This document shows positions 17,901 to 27,379 of a stretch of DNA of 64,000 nt, piece by piece; within the stretch, counting starts at the first letter, position 1; each line of letters begins with the position of its first letter. The position numbers and the translations under genes are program-made. Below the pieces are notes generated by a model. The model saw only the letters and a list, made by a program, of their open reading frames with translations. It made no database searches and was not told the DNA's origin. This DNA is from Brevibacillus porteri (GTDB taxonomy: Bacteria; Bacillota; Bacilli; Brevibacillales; Brevibacillaceae): NCBI RefSeq assembly GCF_003013475.1, contig NZ_PXZO01000001.1, forward strand, positions 124,001 through 188,000, in the 5' to 3' direction.

Positions 17901-18758
17901 CTATTCAACTAACGGCTTGATTTTGGGAAAGACCTTCAATGCTGTCTTGTAAAACACATCCTCGTGATATTCCGCTGGGATTAGCTCCTGTACAAATTGG
18001 ATATACGGCTTCACTGGCGCCAGCGGCCAGTCTGTCCCGAACAAAAATTTGTCGTAATGATCACAATAGGTGATCGCGTGTCGCAGATGAGAGAAGAAGA
18101 GAGGGGAGTCCGCGAGTCGCTTGCAATTGGCTGCGTCACCGACCATTAAGCCGGAGAGATCTGCAAACATGTTGCGGTTTTTATAAACGACTTCTGCCCC
18201 ATCGAGTACCCACGGATCGCCAAAATGGGCCATCATGAAATGAACGTCTCGATGCTTCACAGCCACCTCGTCTAGTGTGAGAGGGTGGGAGTATTTTAAG
18301 AGCCCGCGCTCCGAGTACGTATCGCCGGTGTGAAAGACGACAGGTACCTGATATTTGGCTGCGAGCGCATAGACGGGATCGTAGACGCTATCGTAGGCGT
18401 AGAAGGGATAGTAGCCCAGATAGATTTTCAACCCGACCACGTTGGGCTTTTGCAGCTCAGCTTCCAAGCGTGCCACTGCCGTTTCATCCAGCTTGAATGG
18501 GTTGATTCCCAGACAATAAACGAACTGTGGTGGCAACTCGTCTGTCAGGTCTAGTCCCATGGGAGTGACAGCTTCCACATCGGGAAAGCCGTCTGGCTGA
18601 GTCTCTGTCAAGCCCATGCCTATCCCAAGGACCACGCCATTCTCTGCATATTCTTGCAAGAGACCAGCGACGGAGTAATCGACAAAAGACTTTTCCGCCG
18701 CTGTCCGCTTGAACTCCTTGATATGGGATAAATGCATGTGCGCATCAATGATTTTCAT
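17901..18758 (-). CDS. Amidohydrolase family protein
   Basis: The protein has 285 residues with the metal-dependent amidohydrolase order: MKIIDAHMHLSH (H-x-H) at the N-terminus, NVVGLKIYLGYYPF, VPVVFHTGDTYS, HFMMAHFGDPW and LFGTDWPLAP, supplying the remaining His and Asp ligands. The arrangement resembles the amidohydrolase-2 branch that decarboxylates or hydrolyses aromatic or cyclic substrates. It starts 14 bases after the stop of the GNAT fusion gene, so the two form an operon and may act on one pathway. Substrate unknown. Confidence 0.88.
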   Translation of the reverse strand: MKIIDAHMHLSHIKEFKRTAAEKSFVDYSVAGLLQEYAENGVVLGIGMGLTETQPDGFPDVEAVTPMGLDLTDELPPQFVYCLGINPFKLDETAVARLEAELQKPNVVGLKIYLGYYPFYAYDSVYDPVYALAAKYQVPVVFHTGDTYSERGLLKYSHPLTLDEVAVKHRDVHFMMAHFGDPWVLDGAEVVYKNRNMFADLSGLMVGDAANCKRLADSPLFFSHLRHAITYCDHYDKFLFGTDWPLAPVKPYIQFVQELIPAEYHEDVFYKTALKVFPKIKPLVE

Positions 18759-18772
18759 TGAGAAGCCCTCCC

Positions 18773-21700
18773 TTATTTGGCAAAGCGAATCGTCCGTAAG
18801 TCAGATAAGGCATTGGATGGAAGCGTGTTGTCGGCAAACAGGAAAAAGACAGGCGGAGTAAAGGTAGTGCTGTTGTTTGGTAGATTCAGTTCGCGTATGA
18901 CAGAAGCTACGGCCACTTCCTTGTTTGCGTATACTTGGAGGTCCGCAGTATCGAGGTCAGTAACGATATGCATCTGATCGTTGCTGGAAGCTCGCCCGAG
19001 GACATAATCGGAAACTTCAAGGACATCCAATTCACCTTGTGCCAGCTTGTAGCTGAGCTCCTCACCATTCGTACCAACGGTTTTCAGCCATACCGCCTCG
19101 TCCTCGGTTCCTGGCTGCAAAAAGATGTCAGTGGCTAATTCTTTGCCAGCAAAGTACGTTCCAGTATTTTGTTCGATCTCTACTGTATGACAGAGGACAG
19201 GTACTCCTGGCAGCAGCAAGTAATACTGATGGCAAGTCAACCCGCGATACTTCTCCTGCTTTTTCACATGGTAGCTCACCTTGATTCCCTGCCACGCATT
19301 TTGCTTGTTGTCGATTAGCTCGACAAAGGAAGCCGTACGCTCTTCCTTAACCAGGGAAAATGTGCTTAACTCCTCCATATAGTTGCCGATTCCACCAGTC
19401 CACGGATTCCACCAAGATTTCGGCTTCCGCTCAGGGAAGGCGCTGTCCAGCCACTCCTGCCCATTGCTTGTAAGCGAGTAGAGCGTCGGAGCAAAATCTG
19501 GAGCGGCTTTGATCCGCAAGCGTCCATTGTCGGCGATATAGACCTGCTGTCCCTCTTCCACTGTTTGCTCCTGTATGACCTTGCCTTGACCGATTGGGAA
19601 AATCGCGCTTTGCAAATGCGACACATGCGTGGCAAAACGTCCCTCTACTTGCACGAGGTCATATGGTTTTTCCGGCGTCTTGAAAGAGAAGCCAGATTCC
19701 GTCTCTTCCTCATCTTCTGTAAAGCTCTGCGCTTGTTCGGAAGCTGACTCGCTCAAAAGGGATGCGATCAGTTCTCCGTCCAAATATTGTTGCTTGTATT
19801 CTTTCACCTGTACATCCAGTTCCTTGCTTGTGACAAAAGGATTTTGCTCATTAGCGCTCAACTCTAGATGAGAGCTCAAGGTCAGGTCTGCTGGCATAGG
19901 TTCTTTACGGGCAAAGGCACGGAACTCTTTCCAGTCAGCATAGCCCCCATGTGAGAAGTGGAAGGGACCAAACGATTTTTTTTCATGTGGAGCAAGCATG
20001 CCGAGATTGGTTTCGAGTGTGACATACCAGCCTTGAATGTCAAAACGGTATTCAGGAGGCCAGCACATTCCCCAGGGGGCCGTTTCATCCTGTGTAAATA
20101 GCCAGTTTTCACTGACTAACTCTGCATCCCAGTAATCCATATCGCTGCCATAGGAGGATGGTGTTTCAACATAACGGCCTTGATACGGCACAATGGGGCG
20201 ATGAAAACTGTGACTAAATCCTTGGTTAAGCCAAAGCTCAGTAGTCAGCTTGTCAGCAGAGTGGTTTTCTATCTCCAATCCGTGTTCAACGGTACCATCT
20301 CCGAACAGGAGCGTTTTGCTAACAAGTCCAATTTGCGGGTATGCCCCGGAGCGATACGTTGCATGGATGCCGATTGCTCCCTTTTCCACGATAAACGCAA
20401 CATTCTCGGCACGCTTCTTCGAGAACTCGCTAGAAAACGGTTTGCCGAGCTTGGGATAGAGGAAGTTGGTTGGCTCCCCGCCTGTCCCGCCGACAACGGT
20501 CATCTCATTATCTTCTTTGTTCAAGTAGAGCGTATGGCGGCCATGGTGAACTTGCCAAGCCTGTTCCGTTTCTCCCGACACCATCGCACCAAGTCCCGTA
20601 AAGGCAGCTCCGATTTTTTTGGCAAAAGAAACCGATCTGCCATCTGCGAGCTTTGCCTCCACCTGTACGTTGGCTTCGTAAAAGCCGTGTTCATACAGGT
20701 CAGCGTTAAGCGGAAGCGAAATGCGCTCTTTGCCAGACAGTTTCAAAGTGTGGCGTTGCTCTTGTAAGCCAACAAATGAACAAACGGGCAGCTCGAATGA
20801 AAATTCCGCTTCATCCGTAAAGTTGTTTTCCACGTCCAAATAAAACAGCTTTGTCTGTCCCGGATAGGAGAGGCCAGGTACATGCAAGGAAAGGGTAGCA
20901 GGAAACTTGGGAAGGATTCCTACCTCGAACAGCGCTGCCTTGCCGTTGATCAGTAGCTGGGTACAAACACGCGGATGCGTGCGCCAGATGCTTTGCTCTT
21001 CTGTGATTGGATCGACAAAAAAGGTAGCTGACAGCGTCGTTTCACCTGTTACAGCCAGCTCGTGCTGATAATCAAAGCGGATCGTGTCACTCGGTTGCCC
21101 GTTTAACGAAATCTGTAACGGCTTGCCTGATTTGTTGACGATCCGGTAGTGAATTTGATACTCACGTCCAAAGACCAGCTCCAGCTTTTCTGCTTCGGCA
21201 GACACGAGATAATCCTCCGTCTCGATGAGGCGCATGCCTCGACCCCGCCGCTCAAACTCCACGCGTAAGCTCTTTTCTCCTTTTGCCCAGGAGTATGTGA
21301 AGTAATCAAAGCCGTTTTCCTTGCGTCCATCTGGCTCTACAACGATCTCCCGCGTGGAGTCCTGATACCAGTCAAGCTCCTCAAAATAGTGAGCGATCGC
21401 TTCGGTACGGAGCACAGAAGGAATCATGTTCATCAGATGGGTGGCGTCGTCCCGGTCTTCCCAGAAAAAGCCGAACTTCTTATACAACGGAACAGCCTTC
21501 GTGTTTCCTGCCCACGTATACAGATCAAGTCGCGGCCAGCCCAGCTCAATCGTTTTCTCCAGTGCGCATGAAAGCAGCATCCGGCCGACTTTTTTTCCAT
21601 GATAGTCGGGACGTACATTGAGCAACGGGATGTAGAGTGCACCGGTATCTTCCCGATATTCGGCCAGGCTGCAATATCCAACGACCGTTTCACCTTCCAT

Positions 21701-21868
21701 AGCGAGATAGACGGTGATAGCGTCAGAGGCTGCTTCTTCTTGTCTAATTTGTTCCGCTGTCGTAATCGAATTTCCGCCTCCCCAGCTATCTCGGCTGGCA
21801 TTCCACATATCTGCGACCGCTGCGGCAAGCTCAGGGCGGTAGGTGACAATTGAGATTGATGCTTCCAT
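18773..21868 (-). CDS. Large GNAT acetyltransferase fused to long beta-rich C-terminal region
   Basis: The protein has about 1031 residues. Residues 1-150 are a GNAT domain with acetyl-CoA motif RPDYHGKKVGRMLLSCALE and the tail GNTKAVPLYKKFGFF. About 880 further residues look like successive beta-sandwich domains, with NEW3/CARDB-like stretches around 230-400 and an aldose-epimerase-like (galactose mutarotase) pattern beyond about 430 with many W, Y and H residues. There is no signal peptide or membrane span. ATG 21868 is chosen over GTG 21880, which lies in the GAGGTG motif. It is followed 14 bases later by the amidohydrolase. The fusion is much longer than usual GNAT proteins; a carbohydrate or glycan substrate is my inference. 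Confidence 0.75.
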   Translation of the reverse strand: MEASISIVTYRPELAAAVADMWNASRDSWGGGNSITTAEQIRQEEAASDAITVYLAMEGETVVGYCSLAEYREDTGALYIPLLNVRPDYHGKKVGRMLLSCALEKTIELGWPRLDLYTWAGNTKAVPLYKKFGFFWEDRDDATHLMNMIPSVLRTEAIAHYFEELDWYQDSTREIVVEPDGRKENGFDYFTYSWAKGEKSLRVEFERRGRGMRLIETEDYLVSAEAEKLELVFGREYQIHYRIVNKSGKPLQISLNGQPSDTIRFDYQHELAVTGETTLSATFFVDPITEEQSIWRTHPRVCTQLLINGKAALFEVGILPKFPATLSLHVPGLSYPGQTKLFYLDVENNFTDEAEFSFELPVCSFVGLQEQRHTLKLSGKERISLPLNADLYEHGFYEANVQVEAKLADGRSVSFAKKIGAAFTGLGAMVSGETEQAWQVHHGRHTLYLNKEDNEMTVVGGTGGEPTNFLYPKLGKPFSSEFSKKRAENVAFIVEKGAIGIHATYRSGAYPQIGLVSKTLLFGDGTVEHGLEIENHSADKLTTELWLNQGFSHSFHRPIVPYQGRYVETPSSYGSDMDYWDAELVSENWLFTQDETAPWGMCWPPEYRFDIQGWYVTLETNLGMLAPHEKKSFGPFHFSHGGYADWKEFRAFARKEPMPADLTLSSHLELSANEQNPFVTSKELDVQVKEYKQQYLDGELIASLLSESASEQAQSFTEDEEETESGFSFKTPEKPYDLVQVEGRFATHVSHLQSAIFPIGQGKVIQEQTVEEGQQVYIADNGRLRIKAAPDFAPTLYSLTSNGQEWLDSAFPERKPKSWWNPWTGGIGNYMEELSTFSLVKEERTASFVELIDNKQNAWQGIKVSYHVKKQEKYRGLTCHQYYLLLPGVPVLCHTVEIEQNTGTYFAGKELATDIFLQPGTEDEAVWLKTVGTNGEELSYKLAQGELDVLEVSDYVLGRASSNDQMHIVTDLDTADLQVYANKEVAVASVIRELNLPNNSTTFTPPVFFLFADNTLPSNALSDLRTIRFAK

Positions 21869-21975
21869 GCTTGTTAACACCTCGATTACATTGTTAAATT
21901 ATGTATCTTCTAAGAGTTGTACGTTTGATCGACAGAATTGTTGCTAGTTTTCGGAAAAAGAATCAGCGCATGTGC

Positions 21976-22005
21976 AAAAAAAGCACCTTATTCAGGTGCT
22001 TTTTA
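21976..22005. terminator. Bidirectional terminator
   Basis: AAAAAGCACCT and AGGTGCTTTTT pair around TATTC. It lies just past the stop of the exosporium-like gene (minus), whose transcripts it should end. Confidence 0.85.
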
Positions 22006-22011
22006 AAGCAT

Positions 22012-22446
22012 TCAGGTTCTCGTTCTCGTTTTTACTGCGAGTCCACTAAACGTAACAGGCCCAACAACATCAGCTCTGGTATTTGCCGTTCGGTTTTCTG
22101 CGGTTACTGTGTAAATATGGGTACCAGCTCTTACATTTCGATCGATTGCCTGAAAGGTGACAGCATAGTTTTGTTCAGAACCAGTAGATTCAATACCTTG
22201 GAGGGTGTTGAAAATCTCTCTACCATCACGAAATACGCGGAAGAGGATTTGCACAATACCGGTAATCCCCCGAACACCAACCGTAGCAACTAATTCAACA
22301 CGATTCGGTTGGGAATGCCTAGATGGGATTCTGATTCGGATAGTGGCGAGGCGAGACCTTCCTGGCGAGCGTCTGATGGTAAAGGAATTTGCCAAGTTAA
22401 ATCGACGGCGTGGCTGAACGGCTGCTTTATCGAGAATACGTGCCAA
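22012..22446 (-). CDS. Exosporium-protein-C-like spore coat protein
   Basis: This protein of 144 residues starts at TTG 22446 (LARILDKAAVQPRRRF), with GGGGGTG upstream. A basic N-terminal arm precedes a beta-rich domain (RVELVATVGVRGITG, ILFRVFRDGREIFNT, AGTHIYTVTAENR) typical of small exosporium/crust proteins such as ExsC-like ones in Bacillus and Brevibacillus (recalled, not searched). A CATAATTT sequence at about 22478-22485 on the minus strand resembles a late sporulation sigma-K -10 element, but no good -35 was found. A role in spore outer layers is likely. Confidence 0.65.
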   Translation of the reverse strand: MARILDKAAVQPRRRFNLANSFTIRRSPGRSRLATIRIRIPSRHSQPNRVELVATVGVRGITGIVQILFRVFRDGREIFNTLQGIESTGSEQNYAVTFQAIDRNVRAGTHIYTVTAENRTANTRADVVGPVTFSGLAVKTRTRT

Positions 22447-22654
22447 AAATATCACCCCCTTTTTACTTTGATACCTCAAATTATGTTGGACAATGGGGGA
22501 GCGATTGGACGAGTTTAAGATACTATTCAAAATTAAGTCATCTATCTTTGTTTGGGTAAACAATAGAAAAGGGATGTAAAATTAAGGTAACGATAAGGTG
22601 CCCTTTAGAAGCCATTAAGCTTAGCTCTATACAATCAGGCTTGAGGTGATAGTC

Positions 22655-23851
22655 ATGGAGCTAAAGCAGAACCGCGTTCGAATTATCGATGGCTTGCGGG
22701 GATTTAGTTTAGTAGGGATTTTGATGGCGAATATGCTGATTTTCCAGTATGGGATTTGGGGAAGCCAAGAAATGGATTTATACGCCCTCCCCGATTATGA
22801 AATGACAGCTTATAAGCTTGTGAAAATATTTGTGGAAGGCAGCTTTATGCCGATTTTTACCTTCATGTTTGGTTTTGGCATGATCAAGATGCAGCAAAGC
22901 TTGGCCGCCAAAGGTTTGAAGCAAAAACGCTACCTTGCCCGCAGGTTTTTGATGCTGATCGGACTTGGTCTCCTTCATTCGTACTTCCTATGGGAAGGGG
23001 ATATCTTGGGGTTTTATGGAATGATGGGCTTCTTTCTGTTGCTGTTCATGAACCGTAAACCGAAAACTCTGCTCATTTGGGGGATTGTCTTACTCTGCCT
23101 CATCAGCTTAATGGGGCTTGCTCCAGATGATCCGAATGATCCTACGAGTATTACCGATTCTGCCCGTATGGAAGCTTATGTCGTCAAAACCATGACCGTC
23201 TATGGCACGGGCACATACGAGGAAATCGTGCATCACAGAAGCAGTGAAGATCCGCTTGGTTTGCCAGAATACATGATGGTTGCTTTATTGTTGATGGCGC
23301 CGCTTATGAGCGCACCCATGTTCCTTTTTGGGATGTATGCTGCGAAGCGCAGGTGGTTCGAGAAGCCAGAGGAAGAACGAACCTCGTATCTCCGAAACAT
23401 GCTGATCTTCTTGCCAGCGGGACTTTTGTTAAAAGTGCTGCATGTGTATCTGCCGGGAACTTGGTGGAGTGGCGTCGGTGAGATATCGGGGGGGACCATC
23501 CTTGCCATCGGTTACATTTTCGCCTTTGTTTGGTTCTTTTCCAGAAGTACGAAATCAACTTGGCTGCCAAGATTTCAAGCCGTGGGTAAACTCTCCTTAA
23601 CGAATTACCTTTTGCAAACCGTCATTTGTACGACGATCTTCTATGGCTATGGACTCGGATGGTTCGGAAGGATCGGGGTATTGGCTGGCTGCGGATTAGC
23701 GATTGTGATTTATGTGGGACAGCTTTTCATAAGCCCATTGTATCTAAAGCGGTTCCGTTATGGCCCAGTGGAACGACTACTGCGTATGTGGACGAATTTT
23801 TCAATCTCCGGTCAGACAAAGAAACGCCCGGAAAAACCTATTTCTGCTTAG
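22655..23851 (+). CDS. DUF418 domain membrane protein (YeiB family)
   Basis: This protein of 398 residues has about eight to ten hydrophobic spans. The N-terminus NRVRIIDGLRGFSLVGILMANM is the YeiB/DUF418 signature, followed by EGSFMPIFTFMFGFGM and a C-terminal DUF418 region with FQAVGKLSLTNYLLQTVIC. ATG 22655 follows GAGGTG by six bases; GTG 22646 overlaps that motif. Members are related to acyltransferase-3 membrane proteins, but no function is established. It stands alone between two terminators. Confidence 0.88.
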   Translation: MELKQNRVRIIDGLRGFSLVGILMANMLIFQYGIWGSQEMDLYALPDYEMTAYKLVKIFVEGSFMPIFTFMFGFGMIKMQQSLAAKGLKQKRYLARRFLMLIGLGLLHSYFLWEGDILGFYGMMGFFLLLFMNRKPKTLLIWGIVLLCLISLMGLAPDDPNDPTSITDSARMEAYVVKTMTVYGTGTYEEIVHHRSSEDPLGLPEYMMVALLLMAPLMSAPMFLFGMYAAKRRWFEKPEEERTSYLRNMLIFLPAGLLLKVLHVYLPGTWWSGVGEISGGTILAIGYIFAFVWFFSRSTKSTWLPRFQAVGKLSLTNYLLQTVICTTIFYGYGLGWFGRIGVLAGCGLAIVIYVGQLFISPLYLKRFRYGPVERLLRMWTNFSISGQTKKRPEKPISA

Positions 23852-23863
23852 CACCAGAAAATA

Positions 23864-23906
23864 AAAACCAAGCAGCTGCTCTATTGGCTACTTGGTTTTT
23901 TGTTTG
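23864..23906 (+). terminator. Terminator after DUF418 gene
   Basis: AACCAAG pairs with CTTGGTT around an inner AGC/GCT pair, followed by a T-run and GTTTG. Confidence 0.8.
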
Positions 23907-24014
23907 ATTGTTGGCCTCTAAAAATATGAATCCTCTGATCGGTCTCCATCATATAATGTAAACGATTGGAAAAAGGTGATCAGATGGGTCATCGTAAAGA
24001 ACGGAGGATGGGAA

Positions 24015-25484
24015 TTGGGACGTTTTCCAAGAGCAGTAACGAGTCTTGTTTTCTTTAGCCTCTTTTGCTTGATCTTCCAAGCATCCATATTCGTGCCTGT
24101 AAGCCAAGCAGCAAGTGAAGAGGAAACACCTGCCGCGGTAGAATCCACTGTAGATCTTCGTCACTTACAAGGAAAAGTCAATGAAATTAACGCCGAGAAT
24201 TTAATCCAGGAAAAATATACGCCCGACAGCTGGAGCAAGCTGGTGTATGCGTTGGATGCTGCAAAAGTCGTACTGACGAAGTCAAACACCACCCAAGCAG
24301 AAATCGATGGTGCCTTGTCCGTGTTAGTCCTAGCAAGAGAAGGGCTGAAGAAGCAGGAAGGTACAATCGACAAGAGTAAACTGCAAACGAAAGTAGAGGA
24401 AATTGCAGTGGAAAAGCTGCAAGAAAAAGATTACACAAGGGATAGTTGGAAAGAGTTGCAGAATCGACTAGGGAATGCTTACTTTGTGCTGGATGATCCG
24501 CATTCGAGCCAGATTGTCGTAGATGTTGCCCTGGAGAAATTGATCAAAGCGAGACAAGATTTGAAGAGACAAGATGACGCTGTCTATAAAAGAGAGCTGA
24601 GGACCAAAGCGAGAGAGATCGAGGACAAAGACTTGGATGAAGACGACTACACCAGATCGAGCTGGCGCAAATTGGAGGATGCGCTTGAACAAGCGTGGGA
24701 TGTCATTGACGATCCACATGCTACGCAGTCTGAAGTAGATGACGCTCTGTACGATTTGAGAAAAGCATGGAGAAATCTAGAGGATGATGATCGGGACAGA
24801 GACCGGGATCGGGATAAAGACAGTAGAAAGGGTTCCTATACCACGCCGACAACCATCTTTTTCACTGGTGGTAGCCCTGCAGATAAGAAAGTGGTTCTCC
24901 CTGCAACCAATATAAAAAGTAAGAGCCAACGTAGCTATATGAATGGCTATCCTGACGGAACGTTTCAACCGGATCGTACAGTGACACGTGCGGAGATGGC
25001 TGCCATTTTACTGAACGCTGGAATGGTTAGCCAGTCTTCTGCGAATAAGGGAAGGTTCTTCGATGTAGCCGACAACTACTGGGCAGTAAATTCGATTCAT
25101 CAAGCAAGTGCAGCGGGTATGATGAGCGGTTACCCAGATGGCACATTCCGTCCATCGGCCAACATTACCCGAGCGGAAATAGCCGCGGTCATCTTTAAGT
25201 ACAAGGCCTTGCAAGGTGCGGGAGGGGGCACTGCCTTTTTTGATGTGAGGGGAGATCACTGGTCATCTCCAATCATTGCAGCGGTTGTTGCCAAAGGCTA
25301 CATGACAGGTTATCCCGACGGCACCTTCCAGCCAGAGAAAGCGCTGACTCGTGCCGAAGCTGTAACTATTCTCAATCGTGTGCTGAATCGCGTGCCGCAG
25401 AACCAAGCTGGCCCGCAAAGATGGCCGGATGTTGCACCTGGTCATTGGGCGTATAAAGAAATTGAAGAAGCATCCGTTCAATAA
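24015..25484 (+). CDS. Secreted S-layer-homology protein with FIVAR-like repeats
   Basis: The protein has about 489 residues. A Sec signal with predicted cleavage near SQAAS precedes three FIVAR-like helical repeats of about 70 residues, each with YTPDSWSKL, YTRDSWKEL or YTRSSWRKL. A charged DRDRDRDKD linker and three SLH repeats follow (NGYPDGTFQPDRTVTRAE, SGYPDGTFRPSANITRAE, TGYPDGTFQPEKALTRAE). SLH domains bind pyruvylated secondary wall polymer, so the protein sits on the cell surface; FIVAR domains often bind carbohydrate. TTG 24015 is preferred because ACGGAGG lies seven bases upstream and it yields a clean signal peptide; GTG 23976 is the alternative. Confidence 0.88.
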   Translation: MGRFPRAVTSLVFFSLFCLIFQASIFVPVSQAASEEETPAAVESTVDLRHLQGKVNEINAENLIQEKYTPDSWSKLVYALDAAKVVLTKSNTTQAEIDGALSVLVLAREGLKKQEGTIDKSKLQTKVEEIAVEKLQEKDYTRDSWKELQNRLGNAYFVLDDPHSSQIVVDVALEKLIKARQDLKRQDDAVYKRELRTKAREIEDKDLDEDDYTRSSWRKLEDALEQAWDVIDDPHATQSEVDDALYDLRKAWRNLEDDDRDRDRDRDKDSRKGSYTTPTTIFFTGGSPADKKVVLPATNIKSKSQRSYMNGYPDGTFQPDRTVTRAEMAAILLNAGMVSQSSANKGRFFDVADNYWAVNSIHQASAAGMMSGYPDGTFRPSANITRAEIAAVIFKYKALQGAGGGTAFFDVRGDHWSSPIIAAVVAKGYMTGYPDGTFQPEKALTRAEAVTILNRVLNRVPQNQAGPQRWPDVAPGHWAYKEIEEASVQ

Positions 25485-25499
25485 CGATTTCGAAAAAGG

Positions 25500-25536
25500 A
25501 CTCACCCTCCTGTAAAATAAGAGGGTGAGTTTTTTA
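25500..25536 (+). terminator. Terminator after SLH protein gene
   Basis: ACTCACCCTC and GAGGGTGAGT form a ten-base stem, followed by TTTTTT. Confidence 0.88.
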
Positions 25537-25895
25537 TCACTCGTGTCGTAAAACCCCTTGCTTTAGCTATGTGGATATAAGGCACTTTGCTCTGAATCCC
25601 CTGTATGGGGTGCTAAGAGCAAACAAAAATAGTCCTTTTTGTCGATCTCTGTTCATTGTCATATTTGCTCCGCTAACAATGCGTCTGTATTTGACCAAAC
25701 CGAATCGATAACTTGCCTATTCATTACGAAAGCGTCGACGATCAATGTCGATGCTTTTTATGTATAGTGAAAATGGTCGCATTTTCTATTCTTTTCTATC
25801 ATTCGGTTATCTCTTCCAGAAAATTGTGGTATAATCTACCACTAAGATAGAATGGCATAAAATCATTCAGCTTAGAATCGAGAGGAGAAAGTTTC
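25537..25895 (+). promoter_or_regulatory. Upstream region of TraB-like gene with extended -10 promoter
   Basis: No gene is seen in these about 360 bases. An extended -10 (TGGTATAAT, 25827-25835) lies about 60 bases ahead of ATG 25896, with only a poor -35. A second AT-rich patch follows. The remainder shows no clear structure. Confidence 0.5.
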
Positions 25896-27281
25896 ATGAA
25901 ACTAAACAAACGCTGGAGCAAGCTGACTCGCTTGGCGGGTACAGGTGCACTCAGTTTGGCGCTTTTGCTAGGGTATGTGCTTCCAGTCCACGGGCAGACG
26001 CCCGCAGCTCTCCCAATCAGCCCTTGGTCGGTAACAACGCTGAACGAAGGGGAGAAATACGGAATTTTTCCGTTGGAGTGGTATCAAGAGAGTTCTTTTC
26101 AGCAATCAATTCCTGCTGACAAATTTATTACCTTGATGGAGGGGACAGCGAAAAAGCTGGATCTTCTGGGACTGAAGAAAAAGAACGCTTCCTTATCCTT
26201 TCCGACTGATAAGGTCATTACGAGAGAAGCAGTCATTACTTCTTTATACAAACTCATGGCGAACTACGAACTGCCAGCAGCATTCGAAATGACCGGGGAT
26301 AACCACCCGATTGACTACATGAAGAAAAAAGGCTTGGTCAAAGGGACAAGCGCTGGTCTCGAGCTGAATCAGCCAAGCACGGTTGAACAAGCAACGGTGA
26401 TGGCCAGCCGACTGGTCGAGTTCGCATACGATACGGTGGGCGGCGGTGCCGAAGGTCTCATGTGGAAAGTGACCAACGGCAAAAACACCATGTACTTGCT
26501 TGGCTCAATTCACATGGGGATCGCAGATATGTATCCGATGCAAAAAGACATCCGGGAAGCGTATGAAGAGTCGGATGAACTGTGGGTGGAAGCCGATATT
26601 ATCAACGGTGACACTGATTATATGACACAAAAAATGGTATACACCGATGGCACGACACTGAAGGATCATGTATCCGCTGAGACGTATCAAAAGGTGCAAA
26701 AATTGCTTACAAAGCTGCAACTGCCAGCCAATTCTTTTGACGCCTACAAGCCGTTTGCTGTTTCCTTGTCTGTGCCAACGCTTGGCTACGTGGACGGCGA
26801 AACGGATGTTCAGTTCGCAATGCTATCCGGCATCGACAGGTACTTCCTGACGAAGGCGATGCTAGACGAGAAGCCGATCAACGAGCTGGAAGGTATTAAG
26901 CTACAAGCGGACTTGCTGTCAGGTGTTCCTGCAGAGCAGCAGGAGAAAGAATTGAACATCATGTTAGATAGTGTTATGGCCGAAAAAGGGCTGGAAGAAA
27001 GCACAAAACTCTTAAAAGACATGCAGACAGAATGGGTAGAAGGCGATCTGAATGGATTTACCCAGATCATGACGACGCATGGCGATTTCGGTGAAGGCGA
27101 AGTGAATCAGCGTCTGCTCGGTGAGCGAGACAAAAACATGGCTATTAAACTCGCAGAAGTGTTGGAGAAAAAAGGGGAAACGACTTCTTTTGTCGTGGTC
27201 GGTGCTGCCCACTTCTCGATGAAAGGCATGGTTATCGATCACTTGAGGGCAAAAGGCTATGACGTGCAACAATTGAAATAA
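25896..27281 (+). CDS. TraB/GumN family secreted protein with SLH-like N-terminal region
   Basis: This protein of 461 residues has a Sec signal (LTRLAGTGALSLALLLGYVL... cleaving near HGQT). Residues 50-190 look like degenerate SLH-type repeats (GIFPLEW, DKVITREAVITSLYKLM, STVEQATVMASRLVEF). The TraB/GumN domain starts about residue 190: GLMWKVTNGKNTMYLLGSIH with the conserved G-x-x-H, and ends VVVGAAHFSMKGMVIDHL (G-A-x-H). These conserved motifs suggest a metal-dependent hydrolase related to Tiki proteases. AGAGGAG precedes the start. It is likely exported to the cell surface. Confidence 0.86.
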   Translation: MKLNKRWSKLTRLAGTGALSLALLLGYVLPVHGQTPAALPISPWSVTTLNEGEKYGIFPLEWYQESSFQQSIPADKFITLMEGTAKKLDLLGLKKKNASLSFPTDKVITREAVITSLYKLMANYELPAAFEMTGDNHPIDYMKKKGLVKGTSAGLELNQPSTVEQATVMASRLVEFAYDTVGGGAEGLMWKVTNGKNTMYLLGSIHMGIADMYPMQKDIREAYEESDELWVEADIINGDTDYMTQKMVYTDGTTLKDHVSAETYQKVQKLLTKLQLPANSFDAYKPFAVSLSVPTLGYVDGETDVQFAMLSGIDRYFLTKAMLDEKPINELEGIKLQADLLSGVPAEQQEKELNIMLDSVMAEKGLEESTKLLKDMQTEWVEGDLNGFTQIMTTHGDFGEGEVNQRLLGERDKNMAIKLAEVLEKKGETTSFVVVGAAHFSMKGMVIDHLRAKGYDVQQLK

Positions 27282-27290
27282 GAGCGAGAA

Positions 27291-27328
27291 AAGGAAGTGT
27301 CGGCCCAGGCTGGCACTTCCTTTCTTTG
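27291..27328 (+). terminator. Terminator after TraB-like gene
   Basis: AAGGAAGTG pairs with CACTTCCTT around a GC-rich loop, followed by TCTTTG. Confidence 0.8.
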
Positions 27329-27379
27329 TTTTCCCGAGAAATTACTTACCTTGACAAGTGTTGCTAAGATTATCTAGCG

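Noticed and set aside
20180-20767. 195-codon plus-strand frame inside the GNAT fusion gene
   Set aside because: It has no family pattern and lies wholly antisense to a long coherent coding frame.
22470-22500. Sigma-K promoter for the exosporium-like gene
   Set aside because: A CATAATTT -10-like element is present, but no AC-type -35 at the right distance.
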